Positions 42,803 through 52,357 are shown, numbered from the stretch's first letter. The stretch is 64,000 nucleotides of DNA from Sinomonas humi (GCF_000802235.1 NZ_JTDL01000141.1:155376-219375), one strand, 5' to 3'. Made by a program: numbers and translations. The notes: generated by a model from the sequence alone, not told the origin.

Positions 42803-45226
42803 GTGACAGAGACCACTCACACGGCTCCGCTCCCTGCCCACCTCCGCCTCGTGGCGTCCCCGCAAGCCCAGCCGGCCGCCGTCGTCCAAGGCCCCAACTA
42901 CCGGTTCACGGTCCTGACGTCCCAGCTCCTGCGCCTCGAATACAGCCCCGACGGGGAGTTCGAGGACCGGCCGTCGCAAGTGGTCCTCCACCGGGACCCC
43001 GAGGTCCCTGAGTTCCGCGTCTTCGACAAGCCGGAGGCGCTCGAGATCATCACGGAACACGTGCATCTCGTCTACGACAAGCGCCCCTTCACCCCGCATG
43101 GCCTCTCGATCAAGGTCCTCGGAAAGGTGAGCAACTACCACAGCGTGTGGCACTACGGTGAGGTCGGCGAGAAGAACCTGGGCGGCACCGCTCGCACGCT
43201 CGACGGCATTGACGGCCCTTGCGAGCTCGAGCCCGGCCTCATGTCCCGCTACGGATTCGCGGTCCTCGATGACAGCGAGACCCTCGTCTTCGATGAGGCC
43301 GGCTGGCTCGATACGCGTACCGAAGGACGAACGGACCTCTACTTCTTCGGCTACGGCCGCGACTACCGCAAGTGCCTCCGCGACTTCTATCGCATCTCGG
43401 GTCCGACCCCTCTCGTGCCCCGCTTCACGCTCGGCAATTGGTGGAGCCGCTACCACCGGTACACCGAGGATGAGTATCGCGGGGTCATCGAGCGGTTCGC
43501 AGCCGAGCGGATCCCGCTCTCGGTCGCCGTGCTGGACATGGACTGGCACCTCACCGACATCGATCCCGCGCACGGCAGCGGATGGACGGGCTACACCTGG
43601 AACCGGGAGCTCTTCCCCGACCCCGAGGGCTTCGCGCGCTGGCTCCACGATTCGGGGCTCGCCCTCACGCTCAACGTCCACCCGGCCGACGGCATCGCGG
43701 CGCACGAGGAGGTCTACGCCCGCACGGCCGAGGCCCTCGGCCTCGACGCCGAGGCCGGGGACGCGATCGCCTTCGACCCCACCGACCCCGAGTTCCTCCG
43801 CGCCTACCTCGAGGAGGTCCACCACCCCCTAGAGGACGCGGGCGTCGACTTCTGGTGGCTCGACTGGCAGTCCGGCCCCTACTCCCGGATCGAGGGCCTC
43901 GACCCGCTGTGGGTTCTCAACCACATTCACTTCCTCGATTCGGCGCGGAACGGCAGGCTCCCGCTCACGTTCTCGCGCTACGCCGGTCCGGGCAGCCACC
44001 GTTACCCGATCGGCTTCTCAGGCGACACCATCGTCACGTGGGAATCGCTCGCGTTCCAGCCGTACTTCACAGCGACGGCGTCGAACATCGGCTACGGCTG
44101 GTGGAGCCACGACATCGGCGGCCACATGTGGGGCTACAAGGATGACGACCTCGCCACGCGCTGGGTCCAGCTCGGCGTCTTCTCGCCGATCAATCGCCTG
44201 CACAGCTCGTCCATGCCGTTTACTGGCAAGGAGCCATGGCGCTTCCGTGCTGACGCAGAGGCGGCCATGGGCGAGTTCCTCCGCCTGCGCCACCGCCTCG
44301 TCCCCTACCTGCACACCATGAACCACCGCGCGGCCGCGGAAGGCCGTCCGATGGTCGAGCCGATGTATTACGAGTATCCGGAGGTCGACGAGGCCTACGA
44401 GGTGCCGAACCAGTATCTGTTCGGCAGTGAGCTCATGGTCGCGCCCATCGTCTCTCCGCGCACGCGGTCGCTCAACCGCGCGAGCGCCGAGGCCTGGCTT
44501 CCCCCTGGCCAGTGGTTCGACTTCTTCACCGGAACCCGGTACCAAGGTGGCCGGCGGGCGCGACTGTTCCGCACCCTCGACTCCATCCCGGTGCTTGCGA
44601 AGGCAGGCGCGATCCTGCCCTTGGTCCACGGAGAAGTGTTGGGGAACGGCGTCGCCGCTCCCGAGCGCCTTGAGCTGCGAGTCTTCGGGGGTGCCTCGGG
44701 CGCGTTCACGCTTATCGAAGACGACGGCGGCGCCTCGGCGGGGGAGCGCGGGCACCAGGTCCGCACCCCGATTGAGTTCGACTGGGGCACCGGTGAGCTA
44801 AAGGTCAAGCCGTGCGAGGGGGCGGCCGACGGCGTCCCCGCGGTCCGCTCCTACGACGTCGCCTTTGTGGGGGTCGAGGATCCGTCCGGGGTGCGTGTGC
44901 TCTCGGGTGGGCGAGAGGTATCGGCTTCCGTCTCCTACGACGGGGCGGCGAGGACGCTTCAAATAAAGGTGGACGACGTCGCCGCGGCCGAGGGCTTCAC
45001 CCTCGCCACCGACGGTGGGCTGGCCTTGGCACCCAACTCGACGGTCGACGCCGTCGAACGCCTGCTCGAGGACGTGCACGCGAAGTTCACGCTGAAGGGG
45101 GACATTTTCGCGAGGGTGGCTTCGGGCGAGCCGCCGGCGGCTGTCGTCGCCGCGCTCGCGGGCATGGACCTCGACGCGGACCTCTTCGGTGCGCTCGTGG
45201 AGCTCATCCTCGCGGACGCAGGGTAG
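42803..45226 (+). CDS. Glycoside hydrolase family 31 enzyme (alpha-glucosidase/xylosidase)
   Basis: An 807-residue GH31 protein without a signal peptide, so cytoplasmic. The N-terminal beta domain covers about 1-200; the catalytic barrel has the nucleophile Asp354 in FWWLDWQSG and the acid/base Asp408 in GFSGDT. C-terminal beta domains follow (about 600-800) with an extra helical tail after 740. Known members hydrolyse alpha-glucosides or alpha-xylosides; the WLDWQ signature subgroup acts on alpha-glucans, but the substrate is not certain. No sugar transporter is adjacent. GTG 42803 fits a leaderless start. Confidence 0.87.
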   Translation: MTETTHTAPLPAHLRLVASPQAQPAAVVQGPNYRFTVLTSQLLRLEYSPDGEFEDRPSQVVLHRDPEVPEFRVFDKPEALEIITEHVHLVYDKRPFTPHGLSIKVLGKVSNYHSVWHYGEVGEKNLGGTARTLDGIDGPCELEPGLMSRYGFAVLDDSETLVFDEAGWLDTRTEGRTDLYFFGYGRDYRKCLRDFYRISGPTPLVPRFTLGNWWSRYHRYTEDEYRGVIERFAAERIPLSVAVLDMDWHLTDIDPAHGSGWTGYTWNRELFPDPEGFARWLHDSGLALTLNVHPADGIAAHEEVYARTAEALGLDAEAGDAIAFDPTDPEFLRAYLEEVHHPLEDAGVDFWWLDWQSGPYSRIEGLDPLWVLNHIHFLDSARNGRLPLTFSRYAGPGSHRYPIGFSGDTIVTWESLAFQPYFTATASNIGYGWWSHDIGGHMWGYKDDDLATRWVQLGVFSPINRLHSSSMPFTGKEPWRFRADAEAAMGEFLRLRHRLVPYLHTMNHRAAAEGRPMVEPMYYEYPEVDEAYEVPNQYLFGSELMVAPIVSPRTRSLNRASAEAWLPPGQWFDFFTGTRYQGGRRARLFRTLDSIPVLAKAGAILPLVHGEVLGNGVAAPERLELRVFGGASGAFTLIEDDGGASAGERGHQVRTPIEFDWGTGELKVKPCEGAADGVPAVRSYDVAFVGVEDPSGVRVLSGGREVSASVSYDGAARTLQIKVDDVAAAEGFTLATDGGLALAPNSTVDAVERLLEDVHAKFTLKGDIFARVASGEPPAAVVAALAGMDLDADLFGALVELILADAG

Positions 45227-45231
45227 GACGC

Positions 45232-45840
45232 GTGGAGGCACCGGCCCCCGCTCGACGGTTTGCGATCGCGCGCGCGATCACCGAGGTGCTCCAACCGCCG
45301 ATCGTCACTGCCGTCCTCATGCTCCTGAGCCCGGCCGGAAGTCCTGGGTTTCCCGGGACGCTCTGGTATGGGTTCGTCGCGGCGGCATTCACGTGCCTGC
45401 TGCCGTTCGGCATCCTGCTCCTGCTCGTTCGGGTGGGCAAGGTGACAGACCATCACGTGAGCGACCGGCGGCAGCGAGGCCCTGTGCTCGCCGCCGCGAT
45501 CCTGTGCGTCCTGCTGGGCCTCGCCGTGCTCCTTCTGCTGCGGGCACCGGCGAGCGTCATCGCCATGGTGCTCGCGCTCATCGGCGGCCTCGCACTCCTG
45601 GCCCTGGTAAGCCTCGTCTGGAAGGTCAGCGGTCACGCCGCGGCGATCACTTCCGCCGCCGTTTCGGTCATGTTCCTATTCGGGGCGGCTTGGTGGCCCG
45701 TGCTGCTGCTCGTGCCCGCGGTCATCTGGTCCCGGCTCGTGCTCCGCGCACACACCCCCGCGCAATTGGCTGCGGGGGCTGTGTTCGGGGGCGCGGTGAT
45801 CGTCGGGCTCTGGCGGGGGCTTCTCGGCTGGATGGGCTGA
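45232..45840 (+). CDS. PAP2-superfamily membrane protein
   Basis: A 202-residue protein with about six membrane segments. Parts of the PAP2 acid phosphatase motifs are visible: KVSGHAAAITS (the SGH motif, near residue 138) and SRLVLRAHTPAQLAAGA (motif 3 with Arg and His, near 170), and a degenerate first motif KVTDHHVSDRR near 70. Members dephosphorylate lipid phosphates at the membrane. The start GTG 45232 is 5 nt after the GH31 stop, so the two may be co-transcribed. Activity is uncertain because motif 1 deviates. Confidence 0.7.
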   Translation: MEAPAPARRFAIARAITEVLQPPIVTAVLMLLSPAGSPGFPGTLWYGFVAAAFTCLLPFGILLLLVRVGKVTDHHVSDRRQRGPVLAAAILCVLLGLAVLLLLRAPASVIAMVLALIGGLALLALVSLVWKVSGHAAAITSAAVSVMFLFGAAWWPVLLLVPAVIWSRLVLRAHTPAQLAAGAVFGGAVIVGLWRGLLGWMG

Positions 45841-45865
45841 CTCCCCTGCAAGGGCTGGGCGTCGG

Positions 45866-46108
45866 TCACCAGAGACGGTGACTGGCGTTCCCTGAGGCGC
45901 TCCACGCTGAATCCCGCAAGCCCTCGACGCTCTGCGACATCTCGCCGCCGCGGTGCCACGCAGTCCGCAGTTCGCCGAAAATGCGCGAGAGTGCGCTAAC
46001 GCGATGTATCGCGGCCGGAGCGGACAGTAGTGGCTGCGCTCCTATGTGCTTCCGAACCCGCTTCCGAACCGGGGTGGTTGCTGAGTGCTGCCGGGTGATG
46101 GTTGACAT
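45866..46108 (-). CDS. Small basic protein, 80 residues, unknown
   Basis: The ATG at 46108 has AGGAGAGGAG about 6 nt upstream, an unusually strong site, so I accept it as a gene. The product is basic in its first third (RKRVRKHIG) and mostly hydrophilic afterwards, with no Cys and no membrane segment. No family is recognised. Its upstream region holds a perfect 11-bp inverted repeat of AT-rich PadR-type sequence at 46199-46240, suggesting tight regulation. A WYL regulator is encoded divergently. Confidence 0.5.
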   Translation of the reverse strand: MSTITRQHSATTPVRKRVRKHIGAQPLLSAPAAIHRVSALSRIFGELRTAWHRGGEMSQSVEGLRDSAWSASGNASHRLW

Positions 46109-46198
46109 GGCGGTCTCCTCTCCTTGGCTTTGCTTCTCTTGGTGCTTGCCGTCGAATCCAGTCTCCTCGGCAAGCAGGACAGCTCCGGTCCGCTAGGT

Positions 46199-46240
46199 AT
46201 CGAGATATAACGCGTTGTGGATTTCACGATATATCTCGAT
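46199..46240. promoter_or_regulatory. Perfect 11-bp inverted repeat in a divergent promoter region
   Basis: ATCGAGATATA (46199-46209) and TATATCTCGAT (46230-46240) are exact inverted repeats separated by 20 bp. It lies 91 nt before the 80-residue gene and 68 nt before the WYL regulator. The CGATATATC core also occurs in the PadR operator at 10912. Confidence 0.65.
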
Positions 46241-46307
46241 TAGGAGAAAGGCAAGGGCCGCATAAATCCGGACAGGTTCTGTCCTCTTCCCGAGGCATGA
46301 TGGACCC

Positions 46308-47255
46308 ATGGGAGACACGACTCAACGCGTGCTGAGCCTGCTCAATCTGCTCCAGCAGCGGCCCGTCTGGACCGGGACCGAGCTCGCCGAACGTCTGGGG
46401 GTCACGACGCGCAGCGTCCGCCGCGACGTCGAACGCCTCCGCGCCCTGGGCTACCCTGTCCGAGCCGAGCACGGGACGGGCGGCGGGTATCAGCTCGGGG
46501 CGGGCAAGGCTCTCCCGCCGCTTCTGCTCGACGACGAGGAGGCCGTCGCCGTCGCCGTAAGCCTGCGCCTCGCGGCAGGCGGGACGGTCGCTGGCCTCGG
46601 GGAGGCCGCTGTGCGGTCGCTCGCGAAGCTCGACCAAGTGCTTCCGGCGCGCCTTCGGGCGGAGGTCAAGGGCGTCATCGATGCAACCGTGAGCCTCGAC
46701 AGCCCGGTGACCGTCGTCGACGCCGATGTCCTCGTCGCCCTCGCCCGAGCAATCCGCACACCCGAGCGCGCGACATTCGACTACACGAAGGCCAGCGGCG
46801 ACCACGGCGAGCGGCGCGTCGAACCCTACCGGCTCGTGGCGGCGGCGCGCCGCTGGTACCTCATGGCCTGGGATCTCGACCGCGACGACTGGCGGACTTT
46901 TCGACTTGACCGCATGACGGCCGCCCGGGGGACGGGGTGGCGATTCAAGCCGCGGGACGCGCCAGACGCCGTCGAGTTCATTCGCGCCTCGATCACGCAG
47001 GCCCCCTACCGCTTCGTGGCCAAGGTTCGGATCGAGGCGTCCGCCCACGAGGTCGCGCAGTTCGTGCCCTCGACGATGGCCGTCCTCGAACCCGACGGGG
47101 ACGGCGGGGCCATCCTCACCACGGGGGCCGACGACCTCGATTATGTCGCGTACCACGTGGTGCGGCTCGGCTGGCCGGTCACCGTCATCGAGCCGCCCGA
47201 GCTCCGAGACGCCATGAGGCGTCTGGGCGAGCGGCTGACGGCGGCGAGCAGCTGA
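46308..47255 (+). CDS. WYL-domain transcriptional regulator
   Basis: A 315-residue protein with an N-terminal HTH_11 domain (TQRVLSLLNLLQQRPVWTGTELAERLGVTTRSVRRDVERLRALGYPV, residues 5-52) and a WYL domain at about 140-220 (RRVEPYRLVAAARRWYLMAWDLDRDDWRTFRLDRM). A C-terminal WCX-like extension follows. Such proteins sense ligands, nucleic acids or stress and repress or activate nearby genes. A perfect inverted repeat lies in the region shared with the divergent small gene. A CATGAT hexamer 6 nt before the ATG may be a leaderless -10. Confidence 0.85.
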   Translation: MGDTTQRVLSLLNLLQQRPVWTGTELAERLGVTTRSVRRDVERLRALGYPVRAEHGTGGGYQLGAGKALPPLLLDDEEAVAVAVSLRLAAGGTVAGLGEAAVRSLAKLDQVLPARLRAEVKGVIDATVSLDSPVTVVDADVLVALARAIRTPERATFDYTKASGDHGERRVEPYRLVAAARRWYLMAWDLDRDDWRTFRLDRMTAARGTGWRFKPRDAPDAVEFIRASITQAPYRFVAKVRIEASAHEVAQFVPSTMAVLEPDGDGGAILTTGADDLDYVAYHVVRLGWPVTVIEPPELRDAMRRLGERLTAASS

Positions 47256-47392
47256 CGGCCGGGCGCCTCTCGTGAAGGTTCTCCGGGTCTTCGGCAGAAT
47301 TCTGCCGCTTCTGTCCCTTGAACATCCCCTCCCCGACGGGTGCAATTGACCTCGACGGCCCGAGAACGCCGTTGCCCTTCGAAGGAGCCGCT

Positions 47393-48985
47393 ATGTTCAC
47401 TAGCCCGTTGCCGGACGTCGAGATCCCCGGGTCCACGCTCTACGACTACCTGTTCGGCAGCCTGAGCGGTGAGGACCTGGACCGCGTCGCGATCATCGAC
47501 GGGACGAGCGGAGCCGAGCTGAGCTATCGAGACCTCATGCAGCGCATCGATGCGCTCGCCGGATGGCTCGCGAGCCAAGGCGTTGGCCCAGGAACCGCAG
47601 CGGCGCTGTTCAGCCCCAACATCCCGGCGTTCGCCGTCGTCTTCCACGGGATTCTCCGCTGCGGCGCAGCCGTCACGACCGTGAACGCGCTGTACACGGC
47701 CGAGGAAACAGCCAGGCAGCTTGCCGACGCCGGCGCCGAATGGCTTTTCACTATCTCGCCTTTCTTCGAACGGGCCCGGGCGGCAGCCCAGGAGGCGGGC
47801 ATTCCGGCAGAACGTCTCGTAGTGCTCGACGGCGGGGAAGCGGCGACAGCGGGCGGCAACCCCTCGCTCGCGGACGCGCTCGAGGCTGGGTTCGCCGCGC
47901 CCGACGTCCGCATCGACCCCCATGCGGTGGCCGTCATCCCCTACTCCTCGGGCACAAGCGGCTCGCCGAAGGGCGTCATGCTGAGCCAGTACAACCTCGT
48001 GGCCAACGTCGCCCAGGCACATGCCCTCGTGGGGGTCACCCGGGACGACGTCCTGCTCGCGGTGCTGCCCTTCTTCCACATCTACGGCATGACGGTCCTG
48101 CTCAATCTCGCCCTCCGCGAGGGCGCCCGGCTCGTAACTATGCCGAAGTTCGACCTTGCCGAGTTCCTCCGCATGGTTCAGGACTTCCGCTGCACTTACC
48201 TGTTCATCGCACCACCCATCGCCGTCGCCCTCGCGAAGCATCCCATGGTCGATCAGTACGACCTATCGTCCGTCCGCGCCGCGCTCTCAGGGGCGGCACC
48301 CCTCGACGGGGAGTTGGGACACGCCGTCGCCCGTCGCCTCGGCTGCATCATGCTCCAGGGCTACGGAATGACCGAACTGAGCCCAATGTCGCATGCCATA
48401 CCCCTCGCGAGCGCGGATCGCTATCCGCTCGATTCCGTCGGCATCACGGCACCGAACACGGAATGCAAACTCTTAGACCCCGCCACGGACCAGGAAATCC
48501 CGGTGCCCGCCGAGGGTGAGAGCGAACGTGGCCAGCTCTTGGTGCGCGGGCCGCAGGTCATGCTCGGCTACCTGAACCGGCCCGACGCCACAGCAGCCAC
48601 GATCGATCCCGACGGCTTCCTTCGAACCGGCGATATTGCGACCGTAACCGCGGAGGGAGCGGTCACGATCGTCGACCGTCTCAAGGAGCTCATCAAGCAC
48701 AAGGGCTACCAAATCGCTCCCGCGGAGCTCGAGGCGCTGCTCCTCACCCACCCGCAGGTCGCCGACGCGGCGGTCATCGGAGTGGCGGCGGACGACGGCG
48801 AAGAGGTACCGAAGGCGTTCATCGTGCGGCAGGCGGGGGCCGAGTTGGGCACAGAGGACATCATGGGCTTCGTCGCCGAACACGCCGCCCCGTTCAAGCG
48901 TGTGCGGTTCGTCGAGTTCGTTGACGCCATCCCCAAGTCCTCGTCCGGCAAGATCCTGAGGCGCGAGCTGCGGGCGAGGGGATAA
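47393..48985 (+). CDS. AMP-dependent CoA ligase, 4-coumarate-CoA ligase-like
   Basis: A 530-residue ANL enzyme. The P-loop is SSGTSGSPKGVMLS (near residue 185), then GYGMTELSPMSH (near 325), TGDIATV (near 410) and DRLKELIKHKGYQIAPAELE, with the catalytic Lys in SSSGKILRREL at the C terminus. It activates a carboxylate as an adenylate and then a CoA thioester; sequence style suggests hydroxycinnamate or medium/long aliphatic acids. GAAGGAG 6 nt before ATG 47393 fixes the start; a longer frame to 47318 lacks a good site. It is convergent with an SDR gene, 3 nt apart. Confidence 0.87.
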   Translation: MFTSPLPDVEIPGSTLYDYLFGSLSGEDLDRVAIIDGTSGAELSYRDLMQRIDALAGWLASQGVGPGTAAALFSPNIPAFAVVFHGILRCGAAVTTVNALYTAEETARQLADAGAEWLFTISPFFERARAAAQEAGIPAERLVVLDGGEAATAGGNPSLADALEAGFAAPDVRIDPHAVAVIPYSSGTSGSPKGVMLSQYNLVANVAQAHALVGVTRDDVLLAVLPFFHIYGMTVLLNLALREGARLVTMPKFDLAEFLRMVQDFRCTYLFIAPPIAVALAKHPMVDQYDLSSVRAALSGAAPLDGELGHAVARRLGCIMLQGYGMTELSPMSHAIPLASADRYPLDSVGITAPNTECKLLDPATDQEIPVPAEGESERGQLLVRGPQVMLGYLNRPDATAATIDPDGFLRTGDIATVTAEGAVTIVDRLKELIKHKGYQIAPAELEALLLTHPQVADAAVIGVAADDGEEVPKAFIVRQAGAELGTEDIMGFVAEHAAPFKRVRFVEFVDAIPKSSSGKILRRELRARG

Positions 48986-48988
48986 CCC

Positions 48989-49849
48989 TCACTGCTTCGG
49001 CGCGGCCTCGTCGAAGCCCGTTCCAGCGCTGACGGCCTCCCATTCTTCGATCTCGGCTGCCTGCGCCTCGGCAACGGCGCGGTAGCCCGCAAGGGCGTCC
49101 TTCCCGAGCAGCAGGAATCGCGGAGTGTTCTCCGCCTCCACCGCGGCGATGATCGCCTCGGCGGCCTTCGCCGGGTCGCCAGGCTGGTTGCCGTGCGCGG
49201 TGTCATGCTCCTTGCGACGCTTGCCGGCGGTCTCGGCGTAATCGTCGATTGGCTCGGCCGACTGGGTCAGCGAGCGGCCCGCGAAGTCCGTCCGGAACCC
49301 TCCGGGCTCGACAATCGTGACGGTGATGCCGAGCGGCTCAAGCTCCTTCTGAGCTGATCCGGAGAGACCCTCGAGGGCGGCCTTGCTCGCAGAGTAGTAG
49401 CCCGAGCCGGGCGCGCAGCCGCGGGCGCCGATTGAAGAGATGTTGACGATCGCACCACTTCGGCGCGCACGCATGCCCGGAAGCACGGCCTTCATCATGG
49501 CGACCGGACCGAAGACGTTGGTCGCAAACAAGCGCTGCACGTCGTCGTCGTCGCCCTCCTCGAGCGCCGCTCGGTAGCCGTACCCCGCGTTGTTCACGAG
49601 GACGTCCACCGCGCCGAAGCGCTCCTCCGCGGCGCGCACCGCCTCGGTGACCTGCGAGGGGTCGGTGACGTCGAGGGCCAGAGCGAGCGCCGTTTCGGGG
49701 TAGGCGCCGGTGAAGTCCTTGACCGCGTTGACGTCACGGGCTGTTACGACGGCGCGGTGCCCCTTCGCGAGGACGGCGTCCGCGAGGAATCGGCCGAGTC
49801 CCGTCGAGCAGCCGGTGATGAGCCAAGTGGTTGAGTTGTGCGAGGGCAT
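48989..49849 (-). CDS. Short-chain dehydrogenase/reductase
   Basis: A 286-residue classical SDR. Cofactor motif TGCSTGLG (near residue 13), NNAGYGY (near 86), the catalytic Ser in NISSIGARG and the YSASK dyad (near 158-162) are present. The Arg at position 38 (TARDVNAV) suggests NADP(H) preference. The substrate is not evident; this subgroup is common in actinobacteria. GAAGGA is 5 nt before the ATG. Confidence 0.85.
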   Translation of the reverse strand: MPSHNSTTWLITGCSTGLGRFLADAVLAKGHRAVVTARDVNAVKDFTGAYPETALALALDVTDPSQVTEAVRAAEERFGAVDVLVNNAGYGYRAALEEGDDDDVQRLFATNVFGPVAMMKAVLPGMRARRSGAIVNISSIGARGCAPGSGYYSASKAALEGLSGSAQKELEPLGITVTIVEPGGFRTDFAGRSLTQSAEPIDDYAETAGKRRKEHDTAHGNQPGDPAKAAEAIIAAVEAENTPRFLLLGKDALAGYRAVAEAQAAEIEEWEAVSAGTGFDEAAPKQ

Positions 49850-50085
49850 GCGCTTCCTTCTGTTGATTGGCTTGCTGCTGGTCGGGCCTTTGTTGGCAGG
49901 CCTGGTCGATTTGAGCCTGTCGAGGCTTTCTTCCCCACGCTATGGCCACAGCGCCGTTTGAGGGAGGCCCTGCCAGTACGTGGATGCACGAGCTGAAAAT
50001 CCGGCGGACGACTGCGGGGCGCGTGACGAGGGCGCAATCCACCGATCACGCCCTTCCTGCAGCAGCTCCAAGCTCGGTTGGAGCC

Positions 50086-51786
50086 TCAGAACGGCGGTGG
50101 ATCCGGCTGCGGCCCGTTCGGTTCTCCTTGGGGTGGTAACGGTTCAGGAGGATCAGGTACAGCTAAGTGCTCGCGCCGCACCCCAGCTTGTTCGGCGGCG
50201 TCCATGAGGTGAGCAGACGCTTCCGTCACGTAGGTGCGGCCGAGGGGTGATGTCCATTCGAGCAGCCTGGGCTGCAGCGTTCCCCTCGGTTCCTTGGCTT
50301 TGGTGTGGTGGTAGGTCCAGGCGCCGATGGATTTGATGGCGTGGTGTCTTGGGCACAGGAGGGCGAGGTTCTCGGGATCTGTTCGTCCGCCGTCCTGCCA
50401 TTCGATGGTGTGGTCAGGCTCGCAGGCCCCGGGCCGGCGGGTGCAGCCGGGGAAGGTGCAGCCGCCGTCGCGGTGGGCGAGGTAGCGGCGCAGGGCCTTG
50501 GGCGGGCGGTAGGCCGTGCGCCCGACCCCCAGGGCGGCCCCGGTGTCCCAGTCGGTGTAGAGCCGGTCCCAGTTCGGGGCGAGGGAGGCAAGGCGTCGGG
50601 CCGTCGCGGGGTCGATCGGCCCGTAGCCCTCGAGCTCGGCGAACCCCGACCCTGCAGGGGGATCGTCAGGAGAATGGCCCTCCGCCGCACGGTTCTCGCC
50701 CGCGGGGTTCCGAGTGGTGGGGCTCTGGACGGGCATGACTGCGCGGACGGGGACGGTGAGGGTGATGTGGGGGCGGAAGGGTCCGGGGAAGGCCTCGTCC
50801 GGGACGCCCAAAAGCCGGTGCAGGAGCGCGTCGGCGCGCAGCTGGGACAGGGTCCGCTCCTCCGCGGGCAGACCGGCCGCTCCGTACAGCTCAGCTTCCG
50901 CCCCCGCGGCGGCTGCGTTGCGGGCTGCGCGGGCGTCAGCGTCGAGGCCGTTGTAGAGGGCGAGGCCGGCCTCGGCGGGCAGGACGGCGGAGAGGGTGCA
51001 CATTCCGTCGGGCTCGGGGGCGAACCAGACCCCGCGTTCTCGGGAGGCGGCCTTCTTCCGGGCCTGGACGCTCTCCGGGTGCGAGCGCTCCCTGAACGCG
51101 CGCAGATTCGAGCGCAGCTCCGCCGGTGTCCGCCGCCGCCCGGTGCGGGTCACGGCCCGGTCGAGGGCCTCGCGGGCGAATCCGGCAGCCTGTTCCGGTG
51201 GGAGGGTGCGGGCCTGATCGAGGATCACCCTGGCGTGCTGGAAGGAGATCTGCCCGTCCTGGAGCGCCTCCAGGACTTGCGCGCCGTGGCCGGTGAGGTC
51301 GGCGGCGTCGTGCAGGAGCCGGGCTGCGGCGGCCTCGGAGACCGCGGCGGAGGCGGCGGCCTCGGCCACGGCCAGGACATGGGCCTCGTCCCCGCCCAGG
51401 CGCACGGGCTGGCAGTCCCTGCGCGGGACGGGCTCCTGCGCGAGCGCGTGCTCGAGGCGAGCCAGGGCCCGGAGCCTGATCGCGGTGGCCCAGCCGACCA
51501 CTCGCTCGGCGCACTCAGCGACGGCCAGGGCGGCCTCGGCGGAGAGCGCCTCGGTCGCGGGCAGGGCCAGGGAGCCGAACAGGGGCGAGTCGGGCCGGTC
51601 GCCGAAGACCACCACGGGATCCCACACCTCGGCGCAGGCCCCGGCCGCGGCGGCGTCGGGCTCGGCGGTGTCGGTCCAGCCTCCGGTCTCCCGCCAGCCA
51701 TCGTCCGGCGGGTAGTCCAAGGGGGACGAATCCCCGCTGTCCTCGACCGGCGCGCTCTGGCCCGTGGCGTGCGGCTCGGCGCCCAT
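50086..51786 (-). CDS. DUF222/13E12-repeat HNH endonuclease-domain protein
   Basis: A 566-residue protein. A long Ala/Arg/Glu-rich DUF222 region spans about residues 60-400 (ALAVAECAERVVGWATAIRLRALARLEHALA), and the C-terminal HNH domain reads CTFPGCTRRPGACEPDHTIEWQDGGRTDPENLALLCPRHHAIK with two Cys pairs and the HNH residues. The family is abundant and multi-copy in actinobacteria and is of unknown role, possibly DNA repair or recombination. A Pro-rich tail follows the HNH domain. No mobile-element partner is adjacent. Confidence 0.85.
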   Translation of the reverse strand: MGAEPHATGQSAPVEDSGDSSPLDYPPDDGWRETGGWTDTAEPDAAAAGACAEVWDPVVVFGDRPDSPLFGSLALPATEALSAEAALAVAECAERVVGWATAIRLRALARLEHALAQEPVPRRDCQPVRLGGDEAHVLAVAEAAASAAVSEAAAARLLHDAADLTGHGAQVLEALQDGQISFQHARVILDQARTLPPEQAAGFAREALDRAVTRTGRRRTPAELRSNLRAFRERSHPESVQARKKAASRERGVWFAPEPDGMCTLSAVLPAEAGLALYNGLDADARAARNAAAAGAEAELYGAAGLPAEERTLSQLRADALLHRLLGVPDEAFPGPFRPHITLTVPVRAVMPVQSPTTRNPAGENRAAEGHSPDDPPAGSGFAELEGYGPIDPATARRLASLAPNWDRLYTDWDTGAALGVGRTAYRPPKALRRYLAHRDGGCTFPGCTRRPGACEPDHTIEWQDGGRTDPENLALLCPRHHAIKSIGAWTYHHTKAKEPRGTLQPRLLEWTSPLGRTYVTEASAHLMDAAEQAGVRREHLAVPDPPEPLPPQGEPNGPQPDPPPF

Positions 51787-51874
51787 CCCATCACCCCGTC
51801 CCTTGAAGGAATCGTCCTCTGAAGCTCTGATCCGAGCCTACGGAGGGGGTCCGACAAAATAAGAAGGCGGATAG

Positions 51875-52345
51875 CTAAGGAAGCGCTGGCCTAAGGAGGC
51901 GCACAACGGTCGTTTCGGTGAGGGCAGAATCAGGCGCCGGATCTCCATAGATTTCCCAGGAGTGCCCGGTGGGCTCCCGTCGATTCGCCGCGATCCAAGC
52001 GTCGATCGCGTCGTACGCCTCATTCAGCCGCTCGTAGGGCCCACGGTGGACTGCAACAGCTGCCTCGCCCTCAGGCGTTTCGCTCGGGTACACCTCGCCT
52101 GCCCCTTCGAACGACCGCGTTACTTCGACGCCGAACTCGCACAGAACCGTTCCGCCCGGTTCATTTGAGCGGTAGACGAAGATGTTGTGTCCGTCCGCCC
52201 ACAGGCCCGGCTCGCTGCGAATGAAGTCCCAGACCTTGTCCAAAGCGGGGCCCCATGCCGCGCCGATCTCATCGGGCGCAATCTCTCGCCGGACGGCGGC
52301 AAGCTTGCGGCAATGAACAGTCTGTAGGCTGACCGAGACCGTCAT
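51875..52345 (-). CDS. GyrI-like/effector-binding-domain protein
   Basis: A 156-residue protein resembling the GyrI-like small-molecule-binding domain (AraC_E_bind): LAAVRREIAPDEIGAAWGPALDKVWDFI at about 16-43, NIFVYRSN near 55, and AAVAVHRGPYERLNEAYDAIDAWI near 96-120. There is no DNA-binding domain. Members bind hydrophobic small molecules or hydrolyse cyclopropanoid toxins. A TACAAT -10 (52352-52357) ends 6 nt before the ATG, so the message looks leaderless. Confidence 0.72.
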   Translation of the reverse strand: MTVSVSLQTVHCRKLAAVRREIAPDEIGAAWGPALDKVWDFIRSEPGLWADGHNIFVYRSNEPGGTVLCEFGVEVTRSFEGAGEVYPSETPEGEAAVAVHRGPYERLNEAYDAIDAWIAANRREPTGHSWEIYGDPAPDSALTETTVVRLLRPALP

Positions 52346-52351
52346 GGCGCG

Positions 52352-52357
52352 ATTGTA
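52352..52357 (-). promoter_or_regulatory. -10 element of the GyrI-like gene
   Basis: Minus strand TACAAT, five of six to TATAAT, ends 6 nt before ATG 52345. Confidence 0.55.

Noticed and set aside
49848..49961. 37-codon ORF encoding a hydrophobic peptide on the plus strand
   Set aside because: It overlaps the start and ribosome-binding site of the SDR gene on the other strand and has no convincing Shine-Dalgarno; high-GC sequence gives such frames by chance.
50086..51786. HNH protein as a homing endonuclease or mobile element
   Set aside because: The DUF222-HNH family is a common chromosomal multigene family in actinobacteria; no intron, intein or terminal repeats surround it.
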